From Hyperoodon ampullatus (taxonomy: Eukaryota > Chordata > Mammalia > Artiodactyla > Ziphiidae): a stretch of 64,000 nucleotides of DNA. Location: contig OX457057.1 of the NCBI GenBank assembly GCA_949752795.1, forward strand, positions 104,993,513 to 105,057,512. Direction: 5' to 3'. Positions 1-12,099 of the stretch are shown one piece after another (the first letter of the stretch is position 1; the number at the start of each line of letters is the position of its first letter). The position numbers and the translations under genes were made by a program. The notes beneath the pieces are model-generated. The model saw nothing but the letters and a program-made list of their open reading frames with translations. It had not been told where the DNA came from and did not search any database.

Positions 1-545
1 AAGTATATGTTCTGTTTAATTTTCAAGAGACTGATGGCTATAAAGTGTTACTATTGTTATTTTCATTTGTATTTTCTGCTTAGTGAATTTGAGCATCTTT
101 TCATAAATTTGTTGAACATCTAGATTTGTTTTTTGTGAATTGTCTGTTCCTAGTGTTGATTGGATTGTTTGTCTTTTTGTAGTTAGTTAATAGAAGAGCC
201 TTGTAGATTATAGAATTATTTCTTTTTTCCCTGTTCTACTACTTGTTTGTTATCTTTATTTATAATAATTTTTCATTCCTAAGTTTTAGATGTTTATATA
301 TTCAAATATATCTTTTATAACTTTGGGGTTTTCAATCTTGGTTAAAAAGATTGTCTTCACCTATATTTTATAGTCTTCTGGATTTCCATAAAATGTTTTT
401 ACAATACTGCTTTTTTTTTTTAAAAAATCATCAAATATGATGTTGGCTGTAGATTTTTTAATCAATTGCCTTTATCAGATTGAGGAAGTATTTTTCTCTA
501 GGTAAACTGTTAAAATAACTTATAATAAAATTTTTCAAAAACTCA
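1..545 (-). repeat. Old L1 ORF2 fragment
   Basis: AT-rich sequence with phrases typical of antisense mammalian L1 ORF2 (gagcatcttttcata, cctttatcagattgaggaag). It is highly diverged, with no usable ORF. Boundaries are approximate and it may be two fragments. Confidence 0.55.
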
Positions 546-574
546 TTAGATACTATTCTTACCTAGGCTCTTTG

Positions 575-690
575 TGAGGTGTTTTCACAATCTTAAATGT
601 CATTTAATTTCCTAACAGCCATGTGAACTAGGTATCATGAACTCTCACATTATGGATAAGGAAAATGAGTCTCACAGAAAGCAAATATCT
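575..690 (-). repeat. MIR SINE, first half (interrupted)
   Basis: Matches the antisense MIR core: catttaatttcctaacagcc, then ggaaaatgagtctcacagaaag. The element resumes after 1549 (ttgctcaaggtcctacagtt, then atggcaggactagg). It is split by the L1 block 691-1548, with duplicated gaaRgcaaatatct at 677-690 and 1549-1562. Confidence 0.75.
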
Positions 691-1005
691 TTTTTTTTTA
701 TTGTGGTAAAAGTCACATAATAGAAAACATAACTGTGTTAGCCATATTTAACTGTATAGTTCAGTGGCACTAAGTACATTCACATTGTTGTGCAACTCTC
801 TATCATCCATCTCCCAAATTTTTCACCTTCCTAAACTGAAACTCTGTCCCTCTTAAACACTAACTCCCCATTCCCCCTCCCCAATCCCCAGCCCCGGCCC
901 CTGACATCTACCAGTGTACTTTCTGACTCTATGAATTTGACTATTCTAGGTACCTCATATAAGTGGAATCAAACAGTATTTGTCTGCACCTAATGTATAT
1001 TGGAA
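691..1005 (-). repeat. L1M-type 3' end
   Basis: Reverse complement of an old L1 3' end: T-run, tattgtggtaaaagtcacat, tcagtggcactaagtacatt, cattgttgtgcaac, ctaggtacctcatataag. It abuts a different L1 fragment at about 1005-1010. Only the 3' terminal part is present. Confidence 0.75.
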
Positions 1006-1548
1006 TGCATTTTTAAGGTTAACTTAATATATGTCCTGCAAGCATGGTACCTTCTTTTTTATTCTTCCCCTGTGCTATACAGTAGGTACTCACCAGCCAT
1101 CTACTTCATACATAGTAGTGTACGTACGTCAGTCCCAATCTCCCAGTCCATCCCACCCTCCCCCACTTGGTGTCCATACATTTGTTCTCTACATCTGTGT
1201 CTCTGTTTCTGCTTTGCAAATAGGTTCATTTTTCTCAGTTCCACATATGTGCGTTAATATACGATATTTGTTTTTCTCTTTCTGACTTACTTCACTCTGT
1301 ATGACAGTGTCTAGGTCTGTCCATGTCTCTGCCAATGGCACAATTTCGTTCCTTTTTAAGGCTGAGTAATATTTCATTGTATATATGTACCACATCTTCT
1401 TTATCCATTCCTCTGTTGATGGACATTTAGGTTGCTCCCCTGTCCTGGCTATTGTAAATAGTGCTGCAGTGAACACTGGGGTGCATGTATCTTTTGGACT
1501 TATGGTTTTCTGTAGGTATAAGCCCAAGAGTGGGACTCCTGCGTCAGA
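1006..1548 (-). repeat. Cetartiodactyl-type L1 fragment, ORF2 C-terminus plus 3'UTR start
   Basis: The minus strand encodes the usual L1 ORF2 tail ([46 protein letters not shown]). It is followed toward lower coordinates by L1 3'UTR-like sequence, and has no ORF start. Together with 691-1005 it sits between one pair of 14-base direct repeats, so the two parts probably entered as one unit or as a nest. Confidence 0.75.
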
Positions 1549-1612
1549 GAAGGCAAATATCTTGCTCAAGGTCCTACAGTTAATTAATGGCAGGACTAGG
1601 AGCCTATGTGCT
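1549..1612 (-). repeat. MIR SINE, second half
   Basis: Continuation of the MIR at 575-690 after the L1 block: cttgctcaaggtcctacagt, then aatggcaggactaggagcc. The order and orientation match a single original MIR. Confidence 0.7.
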
Positions 1613-2412
1613 ACATCAGTAGTTAAGATTATTATCCTTATCTTCTACATCTATTTCAGCTCCTCTGCCAAATCATATATTACTCTATTCTGCTTACACT
1701 TTAGTGGTAATTATAAGATGTGGTTCTTGTGTCTAAAAAATCTCATAATTATTTCAAACTTGTCCTTTGACTTACCTAATTTAATATTTATCCAGGTGAT
1801 ACAGAGTTTAAAAAGTCAGCTAGTGCTAAAAGATCTAAAACCAATAACATCAATCCTTCTATGAGAGAAAGATTTATATTTTTTACTTCCTCCTAAAAGT
1901 AGAAAAGACCTTAGAGAATGGTTTAGAGTTCTAGTAGGAATAACCTGTGAACTCTGCTACTTAAATAATTAATCTAGACTTCCAGTTCCAGCCATGGAAT
2001 AGCTTATATCAGGTTAACTCTCCCACTGAAAACAATCATAAAAGGTCAGCAAGATGGTTTGAAGGGATTAGAGAGCAACTAACTAAGGGAGGACCCAAGG
2101 GGCTGTGATCCTAAGAGAAGGTCATCTCCGTAGAAACACTGGCTTTACCCCCGAGGGCATATTCTAAATTATGGTGCAGGGCAATTGAAGCCAAGCCTAA
2201 CGTAGCGGTCATTTAGGGCAAAGAAGACTATGGTCAGGTCTTGGAGCTGCCAGAATGGCTGAGATACGAGGGACAAGTGTCTCAAGACAGGAAGGAATTG
2301 CAGAGGAAAAGCCCCAAAATTTATGTACAAATTTTCCTCAGATTGTTGGCTGATTCTATACCTGCCCATGCACAGGGACTCAAAAAAACTAGATAACAGC
2401 ATGTGGAAGTTA

Positions 2413-2478
2413 ATTTAACAGCTACATGGTACTGGCGAGACATAGGTTAGTGTTTAAGCCTGCCAAGGTGGAGGGCCC
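2413..2478. repeat. Dispersed duplicate segment, copy 1
   Basis: Shares an interrupted match of about 65 bases with 3433-3500 (tacatggtactgg, gagaca, aggttagtgtttaa, tgccaaggtg). The copies differ at several bases and the ~950 bases between contain an L2 fragment. The origin is not clear. Confidence 0.6.
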
Positions 2479-2659
2479 TGTGAGGCTGTCTGTAAAATAA
2501 AAAGTGAAAAACCTTGTTTAGAATTTAGTATTTTGAGATGTTTAAATGCACTATGAATGAAACTTTCATTTGGGACTTTGGGACAGAAGTTTTTACATGG
2601 AAATGGGATTTTGTGTTTATACTTGACTTTGCCATAATCCATTCGCCATGCTGATGCCT

Positions 2660-3190
2660 AGGTAATCTTTCTAAATGGTATGCTTTATTCTTTAAATATT
2701 ATGTTACATTCCTTAAAATTCTCCATGATGTTCCATCATACTTAAAATAAAAAAACTTTAAATTTCACCATAGCCTACAGAATTTCTGCACAGTCTGGAT
2801 TTTACCTAGCTTTCTAACCTCATACTGTATCACTCACTTCCCCTTCCTGAGCTCCAGCCACACTAGCCAACTTTTTCCTCAGGGCCATTGCGTTTGCTAT
2901 TTCCTCTGCTGGGAATTCTCTTCTTCTGTATCTGTTCACTAGCTTCTTCTCATCATTCAGGTCTCAGTTTAAATTGTGTCATTTTAGAAACTCTTTGAAC
3001 GTTATACACAGTCTTCGAACTCATTTTCCATCACTAGTACTCAGTATTCTATCACTCTATTTAATTTTCTTCATAACAATTATCACTATTAAAATGGTCT
3101 TACTTATTATGGGAACAGGAATGTTATATGTCTGGTTCACTACTATATGTCCCAGATAATAGTAGGCACTTAATATTTGTGAAATGAATG
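2660..3190 (+). repeat. L2 LINE 3' fragment
   Basis: Contains L2-like coding and 3' end phrases: ccttcctgagctccagccac, attcaggtctcagtttaaat, then gtaggcacttaatatttgtg and aaatgaatgac at the end. Diverged and non-functional. The start is approximate. Confidence 0.65.
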
Positions 3191-3432
3191 ACTGTCCTAC
3201 ATAGTTACTGTATCCATATTTCTTCCTTGGTTCTCATGTCTGGCTTCAAAAAAATATGTTTCTGGCATTTGCCTATCATAATTTCAAAAACAATATAAAA
3301 ATAGCACCAAAAAATTAACGAACTTTCAGCAAGGTAGTGATATACCCTGATATCTATTTTAATGTTTTCTCAACACATAAATAAAACATATCAAAATGAA
3401 TTGCCAGTATACAAGTAGATATAAAGGGGAAA

Positions 3433-3500
3433 GTTTAACAAGTACATGGTACTGGGGAGACAGAGGTTAGTGTTTAAAGCTGCCAAGGTGAAGGACCCTT
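3433..3500. repeat. Dispersed duplicate segment, copy 2
   Basis: Partner of 2413-2478 in the same orientation. Here it runs on into sequence resembling an old L1 5' region (to about 3640). Confidence 0.6.
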
Positions 3501-4478
3501 GATAAACACTCCAGGCTTTCAGCTGAGATCCCAGAGGGCCCCTTCCTAGAGGGAGAGGTAAAACTGAAATAGACTACCCTTAACAAAGCCTAAAACCAAG
3601 GTAATCTGCCTATACTCAACCTATGTTTGAGAGGAAACTTAACCTTCTGAGAAAGAAGATAACATCCAGAAGTCTACAATTATTCATTCATATAGTTTGG
3701 CTTCCAAAAAAATTTATAAGGCAGGCTAAAAAAAAAAGAAAAAAAAAGTAAGAAGATATCCTAGACGTATATCTGCACAAATGAAATGTACACAAGATTA
3801 TTCACTATAAAAGTTTTCATAATAGCAAAATATTAGAAATTTGCCAAAGGACCACTATAGAGGATTGGTTAAATAAGTTATGTCTATTCATATAGCATAG
3901 TAGTTTTCATACAGGCACTATGAGCATTTGAGACAGGACAGTTCTTTATCAGGATACTGTCATGTTACATCTTTGGCCCCAGCACAATAACGGTAAGTTG
4001 CACCTTCAAGGTTTGAAACAACTCAAGATGCTCTCACACATTTTCATATGTCTCTGGGGTGAGACATTTCAAGTGAAAATCATTAATGTCATGGAATTGT
4101 GTGCACCTATTAAAAAAATAAAATGAGAAAGTTGTTTATGAACTGATATGGAACGCCTACTGAGGTACATCTTAATAGCAAAATCTGACATACAGAGCAG
4201 TAAGTATACTTTGCTATGTTTTGTTTAAGAAAGGAGGAAAATAAGAATATATATTTGGATTGCTTATATATGCATAGAAATTTCTGTACTTATACATAAG
4301 CTAATGAATGATTATATTTGGGGCCTGTAAGGGGAAGAGAGATGAGAATGGGGTGAAATATATTTAATGTATACTTTTCTACATTGTTTTGATTTTTAGA
4401 ACATGTGGATATTCTATTAACAATAATTTAAAAATAATAAAATTTTAGATATAAGTAATCTATTGTTTGAGATAATAA

Positions 4479-4727
<249 letters not shown>

Positions 4728-4924
4728 TAAAAGAATCCTTTAGGATTCTACCCCAAAGATTTGATTAATGCTTAGGAAATGTTTGCCTTTTTAAAAATTA
4801 TGTAAAGAAATGTCCCTTCTTTTTAGAACATATTTAAAATATTTACTGTTATTTGAGAAGATATAACCACTAGTAAGTTTTTTTTTAAATTCCATTACTA
4901 TCTCTGTTTAGCATTGTGCTGAAG

Positions 4925-6330
4925 TTCCTAGTCAGCATGGCAAGATGAGACAAACAAAATGAACAAAAAGGTAAAGAATTGAAAAGGAAGAAAGAAAACA
5001 GTAACTGTTCACAGATTAGATGATTACCTAAAGTATTAAGACAATCTACATATAAATTATTAGAAATAAGAGCTTAATTTATATTTTGAATAAAAGGTCA
5101 ATATAACTATTAAAAATCAGTAGAATTTCTCTGTACCAGGTACAGCAGGCAAGAAAGTATCATTTATAAAAACATATCTTATGTGGTAGGATAAAAGTAT
5201 AAGTTTCCCGCAAATAAATCTAACAAAATATAAAGTTCAAAACTATTAAGGGACATTAAAGATGACCTAAATAAATCGAGAGATGTATTATGTTCATGTA
5301 TAGGAAAACAATATCATAAAAATGTCAGTCATCTCCAGATTGATCTATAGCATCAATTCAACGCCAATTAATTCCCCAATGCCTTTTCTTTTTTTAATGG
5401 AACTTGACTATACACTTCTAGCATTTAAATAGAAGAGAAACATTCAAAATATTCCTGAAGAAAAACATGTTGGGTGGGTTTGTATTACCCAGTTATCAAC
5501 ACTAACAGTATAGTGTTGGTGCATAGAGACAATTAAGACTGATGAACAGAATAAATAGCCCTTAAACAGACCCACATATTTGTGGAAATGTTGTAACAAT
5601 GGTAGCATTGTAGATTATAAGAATTCTAGGAGCATTAAAGGTTTAAATTTATTTATTTATTTATTTATTTTTATTATTTTTTTTTTGCGGTACGAGGGCC
5701 TCTCACTGTTGTGGCCTCTCCCGTTGCGGAGCACAGGCTCCGGACGCACAGGCTCAGCGGCCATGGCTCACGGGCCCAGCCGCTCCACGGCATGTGGGAT
5801 CCTCCCAGACCGGGGCACAAACCCATGTCCCCTGCATCAGCAGGCGGACTCTCAACCACTGCGCCACCAGGGAAGCCCCAAAGGTTTAAATTTAAAAGAC
5901 AAAATCTAATAAAGTTGAAAATACATATACTCTATAACCCAGCAATTCCACTCTTTGGTATGTACATCTATATCATATACATAAAAACATTGTTTATATT
6001 AGCAATTTATTTGATAAGATTTAATACAGCAGTGAAAATAAATTAATTATGGTCACAATCATCAGTCAAAAGAGTACAATACAACTTTCATAAAGTTTAA
6101 AGAAGCAGAGCTGAACAAAATATCGTTTAGGGATTCAAAAGTGATTTTAATAGAATCAGGATGATGATGAACATAAAATTCAGAGCTGTGATGATATCTA
6201 GGATAAGGGCAGTGGTATGTGAATGGGTAGCAGTAAACAGAACAGCAAAGGTTATGTAGTGTTGTATTTCTTAAATTGAGGTGTGAGTAGAATCTATATA
6301 TATTCCTTTCTGTGTATGAAATATTTCATC
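4925..6330 (+). repeat. Old L1 (L1ME/HAL1-like) ORF2 fragment split by a SINE
   Basis: A-rich sense-strand LINE sequence, for example ccagattgatctatagcatc with aattcaacgccaattaa and, after the SINE, ctctataacccagcaattcc. These are recognisable L1 ORF2 phrases. It has many stops. The SINE at 5652-5879 interrupts it. Confidence 0.6.
5652..5879 (-). repeat. CHR-type tRNA-derived SINE
   Basis: Antisense copy: A-tail remnant as T-rich ATTT repeats, body, B-box complement and the terminal accagggaagcccc (head gggcttccctggt). Flanked by target duplication aaaggtttaaattta at 5637-5651 and 5880-5894. Short ~200 base body form. All open frames here are SINE artefacts. Confidence 0.95.
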
Positions 6331-6339
6331 AACTGGGAA

Positions 6340-9060
6340 GAATTTTCAGTTAAAGATAGCAAAATGGAGCCAGATCACTGAATTTTCCCTTTCCTGATTA
6401 AATGAACAATAGCAGTGAAAATAATAAAGACTGGCAAAAATTCATCAATAACAGTGTAAGAAGGAAAGGCTGTAGCCTCATGTCATAAACATGTGATGGC
6501 AAAAAAAAAAAAAAAAAAAAGCAAAAGATTTCTGCTATGATACTTAAGTCTGTTTCCCACCCTATCTTGAATCCTTACTGGGCAGAGAAAGAAAGTCAAC
6601 AAATTCCTGGTATTCCCTGTTAATCTTACAGGGGAGACCAGTCCATAGGGTGTCCAGTATATAATTCCCACAGCATGAGAGGGGTTCTCACTTTCCATCC
6701 TTCATGAGCACAGAGGCTTCAGGAAATGAGCTAGTACACTAGTACTCCAAATCTCAAAGTGTATCCAGAAGGGGAGAATATCCCCGCACACACACAGTAG
6801 GAAGGAATTTGAGGACAATTCAGCTATACTCTATCAAACCAAAGTTCAGGTCAGAGCTGACCCAGTTAAATGTGAGCAAGATGAAAAAGAAAGCATGGCA
6901 ATTATACAGACATACTGCAGGAAGCAAAATCAGGGCAGTAAATAGCATGTAAAAGACTGATAAATAACCCAGTTTGAAATTTTAAAGGTCTCTGTGAGCA
7001 ATTCATACTATAATAGAGATTGAATTCAGTAAAATTGGAACTCAAAACGAAAATAAAAGAGTAAAATACAAGAAAATTGTAGAGCTAAAGAAACAAATTG
7101 AGACCTTGCATAATATATTTCTGTAAAATAAATAAATGAAAAATAACAAATAACTTGTACATAGTTGAAAACTGAATTACTGACATGGAATAAAAGCAAG
7201 AGATAATCGTAGTGAAAACAGGGAAAAACATAAAGAGATTAAAAGGATGATAAATTTGTAAAACAGATAATCTAACCTATGGTATTTCTTTTTTTTTTTT
7301 TTTTAATTTTTTGCTGCGTTGGGTCTTCGTTACTGTGTGTAGGCTTTCTCTAGTTGTGGCGAGCTGGGGCTACTCTTCGTTGCAGTGCATGGGCTTCTCA
7401 TTGTGGTGGCATCTCTTGTTGTGGAGCAGGGCTCTAGGTGCGTGGACTTCAGTAGTTGTGGTGCGTGGGCTCAGTAGTTGTAGCACACCGGCTCTAGAGT
7501 GCAGGCTTAGTAGTTGTGGCGCATGGGCTTAGTTGCTCTGTGGCATGTGGGATCTTCCTGGGCCAGGGCTCGAACCCATGTCCCGTGCATTGGCAGGCGG
7601 ATTCTTAACCACTGCACCACAAGGGAAGTCCTATATGGTATTTCTTAAGTGGAGGACCTAACCCATAGAACTCACCTAAAAGCAACAAAAAGGAGAAACA
7701 GAACTATGAACTCCATTTTTAACAAAATTAGGAGATACTTGATACTTCATGTAACAAAATAGGAAGAAAGGTTGGCATAAGCAATCAAGGTCAGAGAGAG
7801 GTTTGGGTAACTGAGGAGAGGATAGTGGTGGCTACAGATTTCAAAAATAAAAAGCTAATAGAGCAGTTCTCTAGATTAAGTGGTACCTCTTGAGGTACAA
7901 AACCAAATCCTCATTAGCGGCAATGAGAACAGGATCACAGACCAATGGTGGATGCTTCTTTGGACCCCACTAAATATGATGTGTTGAGAAGCTAGAAAAA
8001 CAGGATTCAGTTAGGAATCTCACTGACACGCTGTATTTGTGCCCATACACTTTGGTGAGGGAAGAGAATGAATGACAGATTCTCTATTATGCGTAGTGCT
8101 GCATTGCTAGTTTCAGTTGCCTGAGGAGAAGCAAAGGCTTAAAAAAGCACATTCACATTTGGACTCTGCTTATCCTTTTATGTCAAAAATCATGTGAATT
8201 GCTGGTTCAAGAAAAATAGTAATGAGTAAGTCATCAAAAAAGAACATGTATAGAATTTATACAAAAATATTACCAGAAGAAAAAAAGAAAGAAAAAATGT
8301 GAAAAATAAATGATGGCCAAAAAATGCTTATCAGAATTTTCTTGAAGAACTGGACCAAACATCACCATGAGAGAGAAGATAATGAAACTCTCTTCCCTGT
8401 GAAACAAGAATATAAGATGTGATATCATTAATAAAGTGTAAGAAAAAATTAAGTTATTGTCAAAATGAAGGGCAAAATGGAAGCAATACAAAGAAAGCAT
8501 TCAAAATACAGTAAGAGACTTAGAAGACAAAATTGAGACAGGCTAGTAAACATATGGAAATGAAAAGATAGATAAAAAGATTTAGAAAGGAAATAATAGA
8601 TGTAGAAGAGAAGCAGAGAGGATTCAATGTATGCATAATTTTCAGGAGACAAACAAACAATAATTTTTTCATCTTTTATAACAACATCATCCTGAACTGA
8701 CTAAACCTGGTTCATGGAATTATTCAGATTGAGATTGTTGTACATAGAGTTGGTCTCAAACATGAAAGAACACAGGTAATAAGCATCCCTGAGCCCATTC
8801 CTAAAACTGCATGATGACAGAATCCAGCTGAGTGAAAGATGATTGGGAACTTTGTGTTAAGTCCAGAAAATAGTGAAGTATATATAAGGTCCTGTGAAAA
8901 AGAAAATGTTTCCCCAAGTCATTTATACCAATTAGGTTATCCTTCAGATGAGAAGATAACATTCTCAAATAAGAATAGAAGAAATGGAATACCTTTGTGC
9001 TTTTTTTTTTAAGCACTTAAAAAATCCATCATCCAATCTAGAGATGAATCAAAACAAAGT
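6340..9060 (+). repeat. Possible ancient HAL1/L1 ORF1-region remnants
   Basis: A-rich sense sequence with phrases resembling coiled-coil ORF1 of old LINEs (cttagaagacaaaattgaga, agaagagaagcagagaggat). Too diverged for a firm call. It is interrupted by the SINE at 7291-7633 and by an A-run at 6500-6520. Some of it may be unique intron. Confidence 0.35.
7291..7633 (-). repeat. CHR-type SINE, long form
   Basis: Antisense SINE with T-run, repeated tagttgtggc units, B-box complement (gggctcgaacccatg) and end cacaagggaagtcc. Target duplication tatggtatttctt at 7278-7290 and 7634-7646. The ~330 base form with internal expansion, more diverged than the short forms. Confidence 0.95.
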
Positions 9061-9518
9061 CCCTGGGAAAGTCTCTAGCTTTTTAATATGTTTCATGATT
9101 TTTCCCCCCTTAACTTCAGGATATCTTTTAGGAATTGGAAGTTTAGGAATTTTAGAAATATAGGGATATCTATTATGGGATCAATATTTAAAGTTCAGCA
9201 ATTTAGTTTTACTTTATTTACCTTTTCATCTATTAACTTCAGAGTGGTTTCATACTTTTTTATTACAAATGTCCTATTATGATTATATTTCTATGAAATT
9301 ATTTGTTTTTATGTTTAGTTATGCATACATTGAATATGTCTGGAATGATGTTTATCACCGATGTTTCTGATGGCTATTTCTGGATAGTACAATTTTGGAA
9401 TTTAAATTGGTTTCTGTCTGTGCTCTTTTCTTTGTATTTTTATTTCTTGAGTTTTAAATAATGCTCATATTTCATCTTATAAAAATAATGAGTCATTAGA
9501 AGCCTTTCCTTACCGTCA

Positions 9519-9520
<2 letters not shown>

Positions 9521-9570
<50 letters not shown>
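9521..9570 (+). repeat. (CA)25 microsatellite
   Basis: Uninterrupted CA dinucleotides, 50 bases, ending 122 bases before the acceptor of the exon at 9693. Sense-strand CA repeats bind hnRNP L in RNA (established knowledge), so a splicing effect is possible. Confidence 0.98.
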
Positions 9571-9572
<2 letters not shown>

Positions 9573-9692
9573 TTGGGGGGTGGGATGGCAGTGTAGGCTC
9601 TGAGTGAGGAGAAAAACAAAGCCCAGATTAATATAAAACCTTAATGATTTTTTTTTCATTAATTGCATTCTTAATTTTATTTTGCTTATTAG

Positions 9693-9806
<114 letters not shown>

Positions 9807-9904
9807 TGATGCTTTGTTGAAAGATTGAAACTTGTGCTTGATGTGTTGATAAATATACTACATGTAATGTTAGAAACCTCAGTTAGTATATAACCCTGTG
9901 ATCT

Positions 9905-10030
9905 GCTAGTGCTGTTACCTTTGGCAAGTTTCTAATCTCTTGTAGCTTCAGGTTTTCTACTTGTAAAATGGAAACATGAATTTCCTCTCTCACAGGAGTA
10001 TTTTATTTCATGTATGTGTAAGTACTTTGC
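9905..10030 (+). repeat. MIR SINE fragment
   Basis: MIR core order: ctttggcaagtttctaatct, cttcaggttttctacttgta, aaatggaaac. Diverged. Confidence 0.6.
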
Positions 10031-10901
10031 TAAAATATAGTGTGGCATTTGCGAAGAGTTGTACTTTTAAGCCCTTATTTGTAAACTATATCTTCATGTA
10101 AATAAGAGCGTTGCTTGATGTAAATATGTAGTAACGGAATATGAAGAACAGTTGAGCATGTTAAATGACTAGAAAATGGGGTGATTGCTCTTGGACAGGT
10201 CATGTCTGGTCATTCATTTTAAAAGAAGGTATCAGTGTCTGTTATTTACCAGGCTCTTGAATGAGACTGGAGATAGGGAAAGAATATATAGGACTTGGTC
10301 TGAATTCAGGCAGCTCTCAGGCTAGCAGGCAGGGTAGGCAGACACACTTAGAAGTAGTTGAAATATAATGTGATAGATGTATTGATAGTAGAGGAATGTA
10401 CCAATTATTAGGTGAGACTGTGGTAGAAGTGATTTCCTGTCTCAGGAGACAGTGTTTTGTTTGGGGAGGGGGTGATTTTCTTATTAGAGTTTTAGAATTG
10501 ATCTTTGAAGGAATTGATTTTTTAAAAACAATAAATAATAAATGTTTTCTGTTAGTTCATGGAAAAAAAAACACAAATGGACAATATACAGGTGTTCATA
10601 TTTAACCCTAAAAGTGGTGCTAATGAGGATGATACATGGAGACAACGTAGTGTAACAGTACACTCTTTCTGTACAGACTGGTGCTACTTTACTAGAATGT
10701 ACAAAAGACTGCCATCTGTAGTACCATATTTGTAGCATCTCCATAGACTGGTCATCAGAGACCTTTGTCCCTCTGTCTTCTCACTTCACCAAGTCCCTAA
10801 TCAAATCAATGAAGCTTTTAAACAGAAGACACTGTTCTTTATCTATTAAATCTATAAAGGAAATGGACACATCCCTGTATCCAGTGCTTCAAAAAGTATT
10901 A

Positions 10902-11206
10902 GGGCTTCCCTGGTGGCGCAGTGGTTGAGAATCTGCCTGCTAATGCAGGGGACACGGGTTCAAGCCCTGGTCTGGGAGGATCCCACACGTTGCGGAGCAA
11001 CTAGGCCCATGAGCCACAACTACTGAGCCTGCGTGTCTGGAGCCTGTGCTCCGCAACAAGAGAGGCCGCGATAGTGAGAGGCCCGCACACCGCGATGAAG
11101 AGTGGCCCCCACTTGCCACAACTAGAGAAAGCCTTCACACAGAAACGAAGACCCAACACAGCAAAAATAAATTAATAAACTCCTACCCCCAACATCTTCT
11201 AAAAAA
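10902..11206 (+). repeat. CHR-type SINE
   Basis: Starts gggcttccctggtggcgcag, B-box gggttcaagccc, long body with gacccaacacagc and a short A tail. Target duplication aaaaagtatta at 10891-10901 and 11207-11217 (approximately). Confidence 0.95.
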
Positions 11207-11278
11207 AAAAAGTATTAAAATTTGTATGACTTTTGAACTAGTGACCCATTTCTAAGCATTTATTCCAAAGAAATTTTC

Positions 11279-11279
<1 letters not shown>

Positions 11280-11344
<65 letters not shown>

Positions 11345-11380
11345 AGATACACACACACACAGCACATATATATGTATATA
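11280..11380 (+). repeat. Compound (TA)n(GA)n microsatellite
   Basis: About 14 TA units followed by about 15 GA units, then imperfect TA/CA stretches. Length-variable by nature. Confidence 0.95.
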
Positions 11381-12099
11381 GAGGTAATTTACAATTTTGG
11401 AGTTATTTATAATAGGGATAATTTGGAAACATTCTAAAGCACTCCATAGAAAGTCCAATGGAACTTTCTATGATGATGAAAATGTTCTATTTCTGTCCTA
11501 TCTAATATAGTAGTGGTTATTAGCATGTGGTTATTGAGCACTGGAAATGTTAGTATGTTGTGGAACTGCATTTTAAATCTTATTTACTTTTAATTAATTT
11601 AAATTTAATTAGATATTTGTGACTAGAGCCTACCACATTGGACAGTGCAGTTTATAAACATCCTATGAAAGAGATTTGGTTAAATTATAATCCCTCCAGA
11701 TCTGATATACAACATAGTTGTTATAGAATACTTGACATAGATAAATATGAAATATCTAGAAAGATATTGAGAAAAAGAGAGAAAACAAATACCACAAGGA
11801 TAGAAACCAAAGTGTTACCTGTGGTTTTTTACAGACTGTTTATTTTTGTTTTCTTCTTTTGTTTACCTCTATTAATCTAAATTTGATAATGGACATGTAT
11901 TACTTTTGAAGTAAGATTAAAAACATTTTTATATAAGAAGATGCTATTTTCCACACCAAAATCTTAGAGTACTGGAAAAATTAAATCACTGTTTGAGAAT
12001 TGCCAGCCTTTGAAATGACCAGCAGTGTCTCACTGATGGCATCTTAATTATTAAAGTTATAACTCTTTCTCTTCATCATATGGTGTTGTGAAAACTAGA

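Noticed and set aside
5580..6046. Overlapping open frames of 61-111 codons on both strands
   Set aside because: They read through the antisense CHR SINE at 5652-5879, and the same peptide recurs at other SINEs (29.2 kb, 41.6 kb).
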